From Prorocentrum cordatum (lineage: Eukaryota > Sar > Dinophyceae > Prorocentrales > Prorocentraceae), in assembly GCA_963575745.1 (NCBI GenBank), contig CAUYUJ010000336.1:1-64000 (forward strand): DNA of 64,000 bases, given 5' to 3'. Positions 1-10,829 of the stretch are shown here, one piece after another (the first letter of the stretch is position 1; each line of letters opens with the position of its first letter). The notes under the pieces are model-generated. The model was not told where the DNA came from. It searched no databases and worked only from the letters and a program-made list of their open reading frames with translations. A program made the position numbers and the translations under genes.

Positions 1-69
1 AAAAGGCCCCAAAGCCCGCCCAGGAGGCCCCCAAAACGGCCTTAGGGAGGCCCAAGAGGGCCTCGTTCG

Positions 70-106
70 AAATCATGTTCCAGAAGCTTCTCCGGGAACG
101 TGATTT
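70..106. repeat. Palindromic hairpin element, copy A
   Basis: Near-palindrome with outer arms AAATCATGTTCC and GGGAACGTGATTT and a self-complementary centre AGAAGCTTCT. It is a member of a family with at least eight copies in the window. Confidence 0.75.
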
Positions 107-404
107 CCGGGTTCCCAGGACGCCCAAGAGGGCCCCAGGACGGCCCCAAAAGGGCCTAAAATGACATTCAAAAATTCCCAGAGGGCCACACTTCGCTGAT
201 TTTCGCGAAATGTTGTTGAATCTCTTCCGCGCGGAGGAGACGGAGACGGCGAAGGAGGAGGAGGAGGAGGAGGAGGGGGAGGAGGAAGAGGAAAAGGAGA
301 AGGACGAGGCGGGGGGGAGGAGTGGAGGGGAGGAGGGGGGGAGAGAGGAGGAGGAGGCTCGAGGGCGATCGACGATCGGAGACGACGACCGGCGACGGTG
401 ATTC

Positions 405-436
<32 letters not shown>

Positions 437-887
437 CACGACGACGACCGATGACGATCGACGACGATGACAACAGTCGACGCCGCCGATCGATGATCGA
501 CGGCGACGACGACGACGGCCACGCCGACGGCGGCGACGCTGTCCGACAGCCTCAGCGAGGCCCAAGGGGGCCCCAAGACGTCCAAGAACGCCTCAAGAGG
601 GCCCGAGATGGCTTGAAGCTGGCCGAAGAGGGCCTTCAAAAGATACAAATCTGCCCATTCCCGTTGTACAACGTACGTTTTCAGCATATTTGCTTGCTTG
701 GTCCTCATAGTGCCCCAGACGCCCCCGAGCCCCAAGACAGCCCAAGAGAGACCCAAGAGGGCCCAAGACGGCCCAAAAGGGTCGTCCTGTGAAGCTCACG
801 GAACCCCCAAGACGGCCCAAGAGGCCCCAAAGTTGGCCCAGGAGGCTCCCAACACGGCCTCAGGGAGGCCCAGGAGGGCCTCTTTCG

Positions 888-925
888 AAATCATGTTCCC
901 AGAAGCCTCTCCGGGAACATGATTT
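888..925. repeat. Palindromic hairpin element, copy B
   Basis: Perfect 13-bp outer arms AAATCATGTTCCC and GGGAACATGATTT around AGAAGCCTCTCC. It lies in the same flanking context (GGCCT...TTCGAAATC ... GATTTCC.GGTTCCCA) as copy A. Confidence 0.8.
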
Positions 926-1219
926 CCTGGTTCCCACGACGCCCAAGAGGGCCCTAACACGGCCCCAAAAGGCCCCAAATGGACGCTCAAAAAGGCCCGG
1001 AGGGCCATAGCTCGTTGATTTGCGCGAGATGTCGTTGGATTTCTTCCGCGCGGAGGAAACGGAGAAGGCGAAGGAGGAGGAGGAGGAGGAGGAGGAGGAG
1101 GAAAAGGAAGCGGAGAAGGAGGAGGAGGCGGGGAGGAGGAGTGGAGGGGAGGAGGGGGGGAGAGAGGAGGAGGCTCGAGGGCGATCGACGATCGGCGACC
1201 ACGACCGGCGACGGTGATT

Positions 1220-1251
<32 letters not shown>

Positions 1252-1415
1252 TGACGACGGTCGACGACCGACGACGACGACGATAGACGACGATGACAAC
1301 AGTCGACGTCGCCGATCGACGATCGACGGCGACGACGACGACGGCCACGCCGACGGCGGCGACGCTGTCCGCGTGCGCAGAGCCACCCTGGACCCAGTCT
1401 TTTCTGCATCGTTCG

Positions 1416-1453
1416 AAATCCTGTCCCCAGAAGCGTCTCCGGGAACATGATTT
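1416..1453. repeat. Palindromic hairpin element, copy C
   Basis: Arms AAATCCTGTCCCC and GGGAACATGATTT around AGAAGCGTCTCC. The left arm carries substitutions while the right arm is intact. Confidence 0.7.
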
Positions 1454-2309
1454 CAGGAGGAGGAGGAGGAACAGGAAGAGGAGGCAGATTAGGACGAGGA
1501 GGAGGAGGAATAGGAGGAGGAGGAGGAGGAGGAGGAGGAGAGGAGGAGGAGGAGTGGGCGGGAGGGCTCGGGGCCGATCGACGATCGGCGACGGTGATCG
1601 GCGACGGTGATTGACGATGACGACGACGGTCGTCGACGGCGACGACCGACGACGACGACGACGACGATGGACGACGATTACAACAGTTGACGCCGCCGAT
1701 CGGCGAACGGCGACGACGACGACGTCTTCACAGTGCCACCCCGAGGAGCCCCAAGGCGGCCCAAGAGGGACCAGAGAGTACCCATGAGAGCTACAAGCCA
1801 GCCCAAGAGAGCCCCAAAAGGCACCCAACATAACCACAACGGGGGCAAGCAGAGCTGCCTATAGAGATTATCGGGAGGCCTCTTCCGCAGCGTCCGAAAT
1901 GATTTGCGGGTTCCCAGGGCGCCCAATGGGGGCCCTAAGACGGCCCCGACAAGTCCTAAAAGGACGCCCGAAAAACTCCTGGAGGGGCACAGTTCGTTGA
2001 TGTCCGCGACACGTTGTTGGATTTCTTGCACGCGGAGGAGGTGGGGGAGGAGGAAGAGGAAGAGGAAAGGAGGAAGAGGAGATGGACGAGGAGGAGGAGG
2101 AGGAGGAGGAGCAGGAGGAGGAGCATGAGGAAAGGGAAAACGAGGGGGGCGAGCGAGCGAGCTGGCGGCGGTGCGGGCGGATCGCTGGCATCGTGCCCAT
2201 CAGAAGAACATGGAGTGGCGATCGCAGCTGGCGAACACCGTGTGGGGGGAGGTGGGGAGGGGCGGCGGTCCTGCAACGCAATGCGGCGAGACCCCCTACC
2301 GTCCCCCAC

Positions 2310-3060
2310 CCAGGAGTTTTCTGGTTCTTCTGGTTCTTCTGGTTTTCAGGTGCCGACAAACAGGAGGTGGGGGAGCGGTGGGGCGAGGCCGCGGCGAGCA
2401 TTTCAGCTCCAGAAGCCAGAAAAACCAGAACAACCTGTGATACGCAGTGTTTCGTTGGTTCCCAGACCAGAAAAACAAGAACAACCTGTGATACACAGTG
2501 TTTCGTGGCCTCGGCCGAAACCGATATGCTTGCGCGCACGGTGCCCGTGACGGATGGGCCGAGCGGATGAGTTCGTCAGCCTGGATGGCAGGCCAAAGTT
2601 GAGTTTTGTATTCGTGCTTTGGGCGCTCTGGGGTAGTCCCCGAAGAGTACACAGTGTTTTCTTGCTCGGAGGCCACGAAACACTGTGTATCACATGTTTG
2701 TCTGGTTTTTCTGGTCTGGGAACCAACGAAACATTGTATATCACATGTTTTTCTGGTTTTTCTGGTTTTCAGGTGCCGACAAACAGGAGGTGGGGGAGCG
2801 GTGGGGCGAGGCCGCGGCGAGCATTTCAGCTCCAGAAGCCAGAAAAACCAGAAAAACTTGTGATACGCAGTGTTTCGTTGGTTCCCAGACCAGAAAAACC
2901 AGAAAAACCTGTGATACACAGTGTTTCGTGGCCTCGGCCGAAACCGATATGCTTGCGCGCGCGGTGCCCGTGACGGATGGGCCGAGCGGATGAGTTCGTC
3001 AGCCTGGATGGCAGGCCAAAGTTGAGTTGTGTATTCGTGCTTTGGGCGCTCTGGGGGGTC
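2310..3060. repeat. ~290-bp direct repeat pair with internal inverted repeats
   Basis: A block beginning CAGGTGCCGACAAACAGG recurs at 2347-2633 and 2770-3056 with a constant offset of 423 bp. Inside, 2462-2510 is nearly the reverse complement of 2671-2719 (CACTGTGTATCACA against TGTGATACACAGTG), and CCAGAAAAACCAG-type runs flank the arms, so a long hairpin can form. ORFs on both strands here are by-products of the inverted structure. It resembles a non-autonomous fold-back or MITE-like element; no transposase is seen. Confidence 0.7.
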
Positions 3061-3320
3061 GCTGGGGGGGGGGATCGACCATATATGTATAGCACAATCA
3101 CGGCATGACACATCGCAGTTCAGCACGGCGTAACACAGCACAGCCTTCGGCACAGTACATCGAAATCGATACATTCAGTATTGCATTTGCCCGTCGCCCA
3201 ATCAGGTGTTTTGAAACGTTGCCATGCCTTTCATGTCTATATTCCTTTCTGGGTTCGTGGGTCGATCATGTTTCAGGGACAACTCCTGAATAAAACCATC
3301 AAAACACACGTTTCGGTTAG

Positions 3321-3365
3321 ATTGCGAAGGCCTTACGGCCGGTACCGCCGACCCTGTAGACGACG
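3321..3365. repeat. Dispersed GCGAAGGCCTTACGG motif, copy 1
   Basis: About 41 bp, ATTGCGAAGGCCTTACGG followed by CCGGTACCGCCGACCCTG, also found at 9607-9647 and 14014-14055 in the same orientation. On the minus strand it reads YRVGGTGRKAFAI. It is followed by a GA-rich run (3366-3500). Confidence 0.65.
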
Positions 3366-3639
3366 CAGTTGAAAGGGAGGGGGGGGAGGTGCAGCGGGAG
3401 AAGGAGGAGTGGCAGGAGGAGGAGGAGGAAGGATTGCAGGAGGTGGATGAGGAGGAGGGGTGAGGAGGAGGAGGAGGAGGAGGAGGAGGAGGAGGAGGGG
3501 AGGAGCCTCTTGGAGCCTTGGTGGGGGTGTTGTTGGAGAGCTCCTGGGACGTCTAGGAGGCTTGTTGGACCGTCTTGGGGCCATCTTGGCCGTGCTGGGC
3601 CGATCTTTGAGCGACACGGGGCTCTTGTGGGCAATCTTG

Positions 3640-4540
3640 GGAGCCATCTTCATTGAGGCTGTTCGATATGTGAGGGCCGCCCGAGGAAAACGAATCTGGG
3701 TGGCGACCCCCCCGGGACCCCTCCCCGGGATCACTCCCTGGGACCCCCCCCCGCGGAGAAGGGATCAAAGGAAAGGGACTTCCCTTCGACTACAAAACGA
3801 CGTTGTACAATTTCACCTGGGATGGCACGCTTGAGGAGCAGGGGACAGGGGACAGGGACGACGGATACGGCGAGGAGGCGATCGTGAAGACGACGAAGAC
3901 GAGGAGACGACGGAGACGACAACTCGAACGGAGAAGCCCCTCGCACACGCCGACAGGGTCGGCGGATTTGAAAGACAAGGGAAAACCATGCAGATCCCAG
4001 GAAAACAACAGGAAAACCAAAAAACATAAAAAAGAGCACCGAAAGACATCAAAGACACCAGTTGTTTTCCAAGGACAATCCCTGAGCAAAACAATCAGAA
4101 TACAGATTTTTGTTCGTTTTTTTTGATTTTCTGTTGAATAATCGTTTCTATGGGTTGTATGTTTTTTGTTTCTCTGATTGTTCTGCTTCCCCCCCTCTGA
4201 TTTTCGGTTTTGTATTCGACTGCTACCCAACAGCACGAATTCAATTCACATTGCCACGGACCACTACAGCAAAAACCGCAAAAACACCGCACAGCACAAT
4301 CTCTGCACAGCATCGAATCGAAATCGCACAGCACATTCAAGTGCTTTGACGCCTACCACGTTTACCACCCTATTCCCCCTACTTCCAATCGCCCACTGAT
4401 CGCCGATAGTGCCTGATGGCCCCAACCTGCACAGGAAGGTGCGGTTTCACCATCGGGGGCCTGTCGCCCATCTAGCGGCGATGTATCGCCGATTCCATGT
4501 CGATGCATTCCCCCCTCTGCCAGTGTCCCCCTATCGTTGT
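3640..4540. other. No recognisable gene
   Basis: Mixed-composition DNA with AT-richer stretches (4000-4400) and short palindromic GGGACCCC runs near 3715-3755. No ORF with a recognisable domain and no RNA gene was seen. Confidence 0.5.
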
Positions 4541-4547
4541 CCCTCAG

Positions 4548-4917
4548 GTCTGGGACGCGGCGTCCGGCGCGGACCTCTGCGTTGCGGTGGGCGGCCCGAG
4601 CAGGGAGGTCAGGGACAAGCACGGCCATGTGCTACGCCTTGTGAGGGGCTACGGTGGCGATGTCCGGGCGGTGGCGGCTCGGCGCCAGTGGCGACTGCTT
4701 CGTCACCGGGAGCTTCGACCAGACGGCCCGGGGGTGGGAGGCGGCGTCTGGCGCAGACTTCTGCGTCGCGAGGGGCCGCGGCGGCCCCGTCGTGGCGGTT
4801 GCGGCCCTCGGCGCCGGTGGCGACCGCTTCGTCACCGGGAGCTGGGACGGGACGGTGCGGATCTGGGACGCTGCCACGGGGGTGCTGATCTTCAACGTCT
4901 CCAAGCACGGCGCTCTG
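4548..4917 (+). pseudogene. WD40-repeat fragment (frameshifted)
   Basis: The plus strand encodes parts of at least three WD40 blades. The first reads VWDAASGADLC from 4549; after a one-base frame change near 4670, the next reads GDCFVTGSFDQTARGWEAAS, and the last reads DRFVTGSWDGTVRIWDAATG. The GS-D-TVR-WD spacing is diagnostic of beta-propeller WD40 units, which act as protein-interaction scaffolds. A CAG precedes the first block, so it may be an exon start. Only a few blades of the usual seven are present and no start codon or complete ORF spans them, so this is an isolated exon group or a decayed or retroposed copy. A base-calling error at the frame change is an alternative. Confidence 0.65.
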
Positions 4918-5189
4918 GACTCTGGATTTGTATGGGCATCGTCGAGGCTGCCGCGGGCCTCTCGCAAGCGGTCGGGCTCGCTTTTGACGATGCCGTCAAG
5001 TGGAATCGCAAGGCCATCGCCCCGATCGCCGCTTCCGTTGAAAGAAGCCTGCTTGATTTCACCCCCCTATGGTGTTTCACCGGAGCTTCAATTTTACCCA
5101 GCTGCCTGCGGCAAGTCCCGCCGCCGTGCCTGCCCATCATGCTTGGCGGCTCTCTTTCGAGGGGACACCGGAGGGGCGTAGTGGATGTT

Positions 5190-5500
5190 CGTTGGTATCT
5201 CGTGGGGGCCTCTTGGGGCCTTTTGGAGGTAGTTTTGAGGCCTTTGGGAGGCCTCTTGGGGGCCTCTTGGGGCCTCTTGGGGGCCTCTTGGGGGCCTCTT
5301 GGGGCGTGCGCCTCTTCGGGCCTCCTGGGGGGCCCCCCCTTGGGGCGGAAAGCTCGGATTGTCAGTTCGTGTTCCCTCACTGGGGCTCCTTTTGGGGCCG
5401 TCTTGGGGCCGACTTGGGCGCCTCTTGGGCTGTCGCGTGGCGCTCCCAGGCCGTCCTGGGGCTCTCTTGGAGGCCTCTGGGGCCGTTTTGGCATGACCTC
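5190..5500. repeat. GGCCTCTTGGGG degenerate short-period repeat
   Basis: Many tandem copies of GGCCTCTTGGGG-like units about 12-16 bp long. This is the reverse-complement orientation of the CCCAAGAGGCCCC units at 1-1000, 10830-11150 and 55150-55820. It gives stop-poor ORFs in several frames but no protein domain. Confidence 0.6.
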
Positions 5501-6880
5501 GGGGTCCTCTTGGGCCTTCTTGGAACGTCGGAAAACCTAAGAGGCGAGAACGCCAACATCATTCAAAAACGCAAGCAAGGACAATCAATGATTTTTGTCT
5601 TTGGGCGCCCTTTTGGGGAGACTTTTTGGAGGTCTCTTGGGGCGCCTTGGAAGCCTCTTGCGTCATCTTGGGGCCATCTTGGGCGTCTCTGAGCGATATT
5701 TCGGCGACTCGGGGCGGACTGTTTTGGGGGTCTCCTTGGCCGTCATGGAAGCCTCGGAGGGCCCCGGGGAGGCGCCGTGGCCGCCCAGAGATCCCCCGGG
5801 AGCATGGGTGATGCGCGCAGCACGACGCGACCCAGAGGGGGGGGGGGGGGGGCGATTCGAATATTACAAAAGCCTTCAGCAATCTAGCGCGCCCCAACGT
5901 GCCAGGGGGCACGGTGGCGGATTGCAAGGCGTGTTGCGCTTTGTCAGCAGCGTTCGCGTATGTTCTTTTGGCAAAATATCGCAAGCTAGTATTCGTAGTG
6001 AAGATTTGTAGTGGGGCTTATGTGTGGCCCCACTGGTCGAGCAGTTGGCTTCGGTGGTGAATTGCCACGTCGTAAAGAGGCACCGTGTGGTCGACGTGGC
6101 TCCAGCTATTACTTGCTACACCGGGTTTCATCTGTACTTCTCCGTCCTTGCCGTAATCCTAGGGTTTTTGTTTGCCATGATCCTTCAATTGACCGGCGCG
6201 GTACGGGGAACCCTCTGCCGTCCGTCGGCTTGGCTCCCTTCATGTACATGTGAGGTGGCGCGCCAGAGTATGCAAAGTAACAGCTGCACAGTGCCTCGGA
6301 GGTCTTCTTTGGGCCAAAGAAGTGCGAGGGAAACCTGCGCGGCTTTCCGGAAGGAGGTTGGGGAGGGAGGGAAGGAGTGCGGGAGGGAGGGAGGAGGCAC
6401 AGACGGAGAACACATTCACATGAATGAGTGTGTATTGATCGACTAATGCTTCCCACCGTGGGGGTTACGGGGTGGAACCCTCGAACTCTGGCCCTGGTCA
6501 CGGGCGGGATGCCGCCAGAACCCCGCAGAATCCGCAGGAACCCTGCAGGAGCGCGGCAGCGCGCGGCTTCAGGCGACGCGGACGGCCTCAGGAGGCCTCA
6601 AGATGCCCGAGGTCGGTCCGATACAGGCCCGAGGGGACGCCTCCGAGTGGGCTAAGATGGCCTCATGGTGGGTCCAAGGTGGCCCAAGACGGCCTGGGAG
6701 CAGCCCACGGGGGCCCCAAGTCGCCCCCCGACACAAATTGTTAGCCCTCGAGGCTTCAGTCATAAACGGATCTGGGGTGAAGAGCTTCGCTGGATGGACC
6801 CCGAGAGAGGTTTCCGGGATCAATTTTGAGCGGATCTGCTCTTATCCGGGGCCCAGTCAGTTCAGCCCCCTTCTCTGCCT
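5500..6880. other. No recognisable gene
   Basis: Continues the GGCC-rich repeat to about 5800, then has unique-looking sequence with a poly-G run at 5838-5851. No domain-bearing ORF was found. Confidence 0.45.
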
Positions 6881-7118
6881 CTAGCCCGACCCCTGAACCA
6901 GGGGTAAAATCACAGTCTTGCTTACCAGATCCACCTCTGACGGGCCCGCGGCGACCACGAGGCCAAGATCGCGGAAGAGCCGCTGGTCGACAAAACCAGA
7001 TATCACCACCGCCGATTGACGAAACCACGTCGCCATTGCCATCGCCAGGCATCGGGCCCACGAGGCCGAGCTCGAGGAAAAACCGAGCGCTGACCAGAGC
7101 ACATCGCCGGAGGTCCGG

Positions 7119-7322
7119 TCACCCGCTTGGTGCGGCCACAAGCCAGATCTGCGCGCCGCCCTGGCCGTCCGCGGCCGCCGAGGACGTGAAGGCGAAGTAA
7201 CGCGGGAGGTCGATGCACCGGTTGCCCTCGATGCGGCTCTCTTGGACGCCCGCGAGCTGGATGCCGCGCGCATAGAAGAAATCATCCATGAAGATGTTGC
7301 GGGCCGAGTGCGCCTGCCCCAC
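7119..7322 (-). pseudogene. EEP (AP-endonuclease-like) N-terminal fragment of LINE
   Basis: The reading GIQLAGVQESRIEG matches the EEP motif in which a Q-E pair supplies the catalytic Glu that binds Mg2+. It is followed by YFAFTSSAAADGQGGAQIW, which fits the next beta strands seen in dinoflagellate LINE endonucleases. In an intact LINE this domain nicks target DNA to prime reverse transcription. The frame is lost just downstream (about 7118), and later motifs (GDxN, SDH) are absent, so the domain is inactive here. Confidence 0.6.
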
Positions 7323-7439
7323 TCGGTGCAGCTGCCAGGATTCATGCGGATCCAGTGTCTGGACATTCGCTGGCGATCTTGAAGTTCTCGACGTTCGTCT
7401 GGCCAGCTCGCTGTCGATGATAGTGCCACCGCTCGCGAT

Positions 7440-8336
7440 TTAGCCGGCGTCGTGGTCGTTGCCCTCGCGAGAAGTTACCGCTGATTTGGAGCGGATCGGG
7501 CCGTGGCTCGGGGGTGCGCTCTCCTCGCGAGGGGCTGGCCCGGTCGACCGCCCCCTCGAGGTCGGGTATGGCTGGCTGTCCCCCGAGGCCCGGAAGTACT
7601 TCAGCAGGGACGCTTGGTAGGTCGGCATGGTCTGCTTGCCCTGCAGCCGCCACGGGGGGTCCCGAGGAGCGTCCTCCCCCAGGACGGGCGGCCCCTCGCT
7701 CGAGTGTCGGTGCCTGGGGCCCTCCGCCCGGAGGAGATTGGGCCGCTTCTGCGCCTCCTGCATGGTGGCCTCGAAGCGCTTGAGGAGAATGTCGCCCTGC
7801 TTCGTGGCCTCCTCGGGAACGGATGCGTCCACGCCGACGAGCTGCTGAAGCTGGTGGACGGCCGCTTGCATTGACTCATGGAGGGCCTCGATCGGGGCCT
7901 TCAGCCTGCAGTCCGTCTCCTTGTCCTTTGCCGTAGCCACCAGGGCCTCCAGGTCGGCAAGCTCCGCGGTCAGTTGCTTCACCTCTTTCTCCGCCGCGGA
8001 GACGGCCTTGGCGGCCAGCTCCTGAGCCACCTTGGCCTGCGCTAGCTGCCGCTGCCCCCGGGTCAGCGCGTCCTTGCAGCCGTCGTACCTCTGGCCGAGG
8101 GGCTTGTCCGCGCGAATGATTTTGCGGTGCTCCCGTATCTGCTGCTGGATCCCTTGCTTTACGACGTCGTGCTCGGCGCCCACCAGCGCGGCCGCTGCTG
8201 CCTCCATCTGGGAGATCATGATCTGCCTCTGCGCAGTGGTGTAGTCCGCGGCGGAACTCGAGGCTCCCGACGTCGTCGTGGCCTCGGGGGGGGGTGGCAG
8301 GCTCTCGGGAGCCGCTGCATGTAGCATCGCCGCCAC
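7440..8336 (-). CDS. LINE ORF1-like coiled-coil protein (fragment)
   Basis: This 298-codon ORF has a low-complexity Ala/Pro/Ser N-terminus, then a long charged helix-prone region from about residue 30 to 185 (for example KAVSAAEKEVKQLTAELADL) predicted by eye to be a coiled coil, and a disordered tail. Coiled coils in LINE ORF1 proteins mediate trimerisation and RNA binding. The frame upstream is open with a CxxC half zinc finger but is cut by a TGA, so the ATG at 8336 may be only an internal Met. The downstream EEP piece at 7322-7119 supports the LINE assignment. No nucleic-acid-binding motif is seen inside the ORF. Confidence 0.5.
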   Translation of the reverse strand: MAAMLHAAAPESLPPPPEATTTSGASSSAADYTTAQRQIMISQMEAAAAALVGAEHDVVKQGIQQQIREHRKIIRADKPLGQRYDGCKDALTRGQRQLAQAKVAQELAAKAVSAAEKEVKQLTAELADLEALVATAKDKETDCRLKAPIEALHESMQAAVHQLQQLVGVDASVPEEATKQGDILLKRFEATMQEAQKRPNLLRAEGPRHRHSSEGPPVLGEDAPRDPPWRLQGKQTMPTYQASLLKYFRASGDSQPYPTSRGRSTGPAPREESAPPSHGPIRSKSAVTSREGNDHDAG

Positions 8337-8789
8337 GGTCTGAACTTGCGCTGTAACGCCGCCAGTCCCCTTGCGGGGGGGCAGCAGCCGTCGTCGAAGA
8401 ACTCGGATTGAAGTTTTTTTCGCTCCACAGTGGGAGCACTTGGTCTTGGGCGTCCAACGTTGTGTACCGATGACCTTTCAGTTCCATGGTTTGGCACCCC
8501 ACGAGGCTGCACCTCCGCTCCAGGTCTGGCCGTTCTTGGTCCAGCTGCCATCGACTTGCTGCACCCAGCCTTGGTTGCGCCACTGATTCTGATCCCAGGT
8601 CATCCTGAAGCTGGTAGGACACGGCCTGGACGCGAAGAGCAGCGCTGATGCCCGCGCTCAGCACCGGGAGGGCAAGAAACATGAAAGACCCACAGGTCGA
8701 GTTATGGAAAGAATCGCCAGCGATCGTGGACCGGGTGTAGATTGAGGTGTCTCGGCCGCAGCTTGCTTGGCTGAAGCTTGAGCCAACAT

Positions 8790-9056
8790 GGATACGGATG
8801 ATGAGGAGCATTATGCTGCTGATGATGATGATGATGATGGTGCTGATGCTAATGCTGCTGATGCTGATGCTGATGCTGATGCTGCTGCTGATGATGATGA
8901 TGATGATGATGATGATGACGATGATGATGCTGATGATAGTGATGGTGCTGGTGCTGGTGCTGATGATGCTGATGCTGATGCTGATGCTGATGATGCTGAT
9001 GCTGATGATGATGATGGTGATGGTGATGATGATGGTGCTGATGCTGATGATGATGG

Positions 9057-9098
<42 letters not shown>

Positions 9099-9179
9099 CG
9101 CTGATGATGATGATGATGATCTGGATGACGATTATGGTGATGATGATGATGCTGATGCTGATGCTGATGATGATGATGG

Positions 9180-9229
<50 letters not shown>

Positions 9230-9300
9230 GTGATTGTGATGATGATGAGGAGGAGGAGGATGCTGAGGGTGAGGAGGATGATGATGATGAAGATGATGAG
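8790..9300. repeat. (GAT/GCT)n microsatellite
   Basis: About 450 bp of GATGAT with interspersed GCT and GGT triplets. It produces poly-Asp/Ala, poly-Met and poly-Ile/Ser ORFs in different frames, none with other sequence complexity. Confidence 0.9.
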
Positions 9301-9606
9301 GATTGGAAGGAGGAAGCAGAGGAGGGTGGGGATGAGGATGAGGATAGGGCTGAGGGCGAAGGCAAGGGCAACGACGATATCGAGGAGGAGGAGGAGGAAC
9401 CTTGGTAGGAGGCAGGAGGATGAGGAGCAGGAGGAGGCAGAAGGAGGTGATGGTGGTGGATGTGGTTGAGTAGGCGAGCGAGGAAGCAGGAGGAACATGC
9501 AGAAGGAGGAGCCGACAGGAAGAGAGGTGGGAGGAGACGGAGCCGGCAGGAAGGGAGGCGACGACGACAGGGGATGACTGTGATGTTGAAGAAGCTGGAA
9601 GTAGTT

Positions 9607-9647
9607 ATTGCGAAGGCCTTACGGACGGTGCCGCCGACCCTGAAGAC
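9607..9647. repeat. Dispersed GCGAAGGCCTTACGG motif, copy 2
   Basis: Matches copy 1 (3321) and copy 3 (14014) over about 41 bp with few substitutions. The minus-strand reading is FRVGGTVRKAFAI. It lies between the GAT repeat and a GA-rich tract. Confidence 0.65.
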
Positions 9648-9649
9648 AG

Positions 9650-10180
9650 CGACGACGAGGATGTTGAGGAGCAGGTGGCGGAGGACGCTCGGGAGCAGGA
9701 GGGGTGAGGGAAAGGAGGAAGAGGTGCGAGGGGGGAGGAGGAGGACGAGGAGGGGGGCGAGAGGGACGGGGTGGGGAAGACGAGGAGGGGGGGAGAGCAG
9801 GGGGGAGAGCGAGGCGATCAGGGACGTATTTGCAGGGGAAGGGCGGCTGACAAGGAGGAGGGGCAGCGGTGGGTAGAGCGTGGCGAGCATGAGCAGCAGG
9901 AGACGGAGGAGGAAAGTAATGGCGATAATGTTGATGATGATGATGATGACGCGGATGATGTCGGTGATGATGACGATGATGATGTCGTTGAGGGAGGGGG
10001 GGTGTAAAGCCAGCGGCAGGAGAAGTCGGAGGAGGAGGAGGAGTAGGAACGTCAGGATGATGGTAATGAGTGGGAAGAGGAAGGAGACGAAGCATAGGGG
10101 CTGAGGCCGAGGAGGAGTAGGCGTAGGAGGCGGAGGAGGAGGAGGAGGAGGAGGAGGAGGGCGAGCATGGGGAGGCTCAC
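9650..10180. repeat. GA-rich simple-sequence tract
   Basis: Mostly GAGGAGG-type purine triplets with a GAT patch (9930-9990). Long ORFs on both strands are repeat artefacts. Confidence 0.7.
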
Positions 10181-10829
10181 GAGGTTGAGGAACACAAGGG
10201 TGAGGGTGCACACATACTCTTGTGCGGAGTGGTTCCCCGGAAAGGCAGATGGGGGACACGGACGACGTGATGACGACCACGACGACGACGATGACGACTA
10301 CGACGCTTACGACGACGATTGACAACCAACTGTTTTTTTGGCAGCGCGTCCGTGGCCGAAAGAGGAAACGGAGGGTCAGGAGAGGGAGAGAAACGGGAGT
10401 GGTGGACGTCCCCAGAACATAGGAAGCGAGCCCTCGGGGTGCCTCCGAACCGATGTCCAGGAGAGTTGGGACAGTCAGGGAACTGTAGGAGCAAGAAAGG
10501 GGCAGCCGTTATCTGTCGACTGAGGAGGAGGATGGAGCAGGAAATGGAGGAGGAGGGATAATGAGAAGGAAGAGGCTGAGGAGAAGGAGGAGGAGGAGGA
10601 GAGCCAGCAGAAGGCCCGAAGCTTTTGACTGCCTCTCGGAGTCTCTTGGGATGTCTCTTGGTGGATTTCTTGGCAACCCATGGCCGAAGACGGCGAGCTG
10701 ACGGCCCCAGAGGTCCCCGATGAAGCTTCCGAAAGGCCAAAAGCATCAAGCACGCATGGCTTTCTCAACACTGTTATCATTTACGTTATGTTGCTTTCGC
10801 AGCAGCCAAGACCGCCTCTGTGGCCCCCA

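Larger units (their letters stand above)
1..2130. repeat. Three-copy dispersed module (R1 ~1-650, R2 ~730-1380, R3 ~1735-2130)
   Basis: Three diverged copies share the same order of parts: a stretch of repeated GGCCCAAGAGGGCCC-like units, a hairpin (copies at 70-106, 888-925 and 1416-1453, apparently collapsed at 1897-1905), a conserved block (about 170-245, 990-1065, 1970-2045), then a GAG run and a CGA-rich run. Read on the minus strand the conserved block gives related peptides of the type EIQQHFAKISEVWPSG, EIQRHLAQINELWPSG and EIQQRVADINELCPS, so it may be a relict exon; no complete gene is visible. Long ORFs across this region come from triplet repeats. Confidence 0.6.
6881..8600 (-). 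mobile_element. Degenerate LINE-like (non-LTR) retrotransposon fragment
   Basis: Read on the minus strand the order is: a CxxC motif (CSHCGAKK, near 8440), a coiled-coil ORF1-like region (8336 down to 7440), then the start of an exonuclease-endonuclease-phosphatase (EEP) domain (7322 down to about 7050). An in-frame TGA lies upstream of the coiled coil (near 8490) and frames change within the endonuclease. No reverse transcriptase is present, so the element is broken on its 3' side rather than only 5'-truncated. Dinoflagellate LINEs commonly have this CxxC, coiled-coil, EEP order. I infer a dead copy. Confidence 0.65.

Noticed and set aside
8788-9408. 206-codon Asp/Ala-rich ORF
   Set aside because: It is a translation of a GAT/GCT microsatellite; other frames are equally open.
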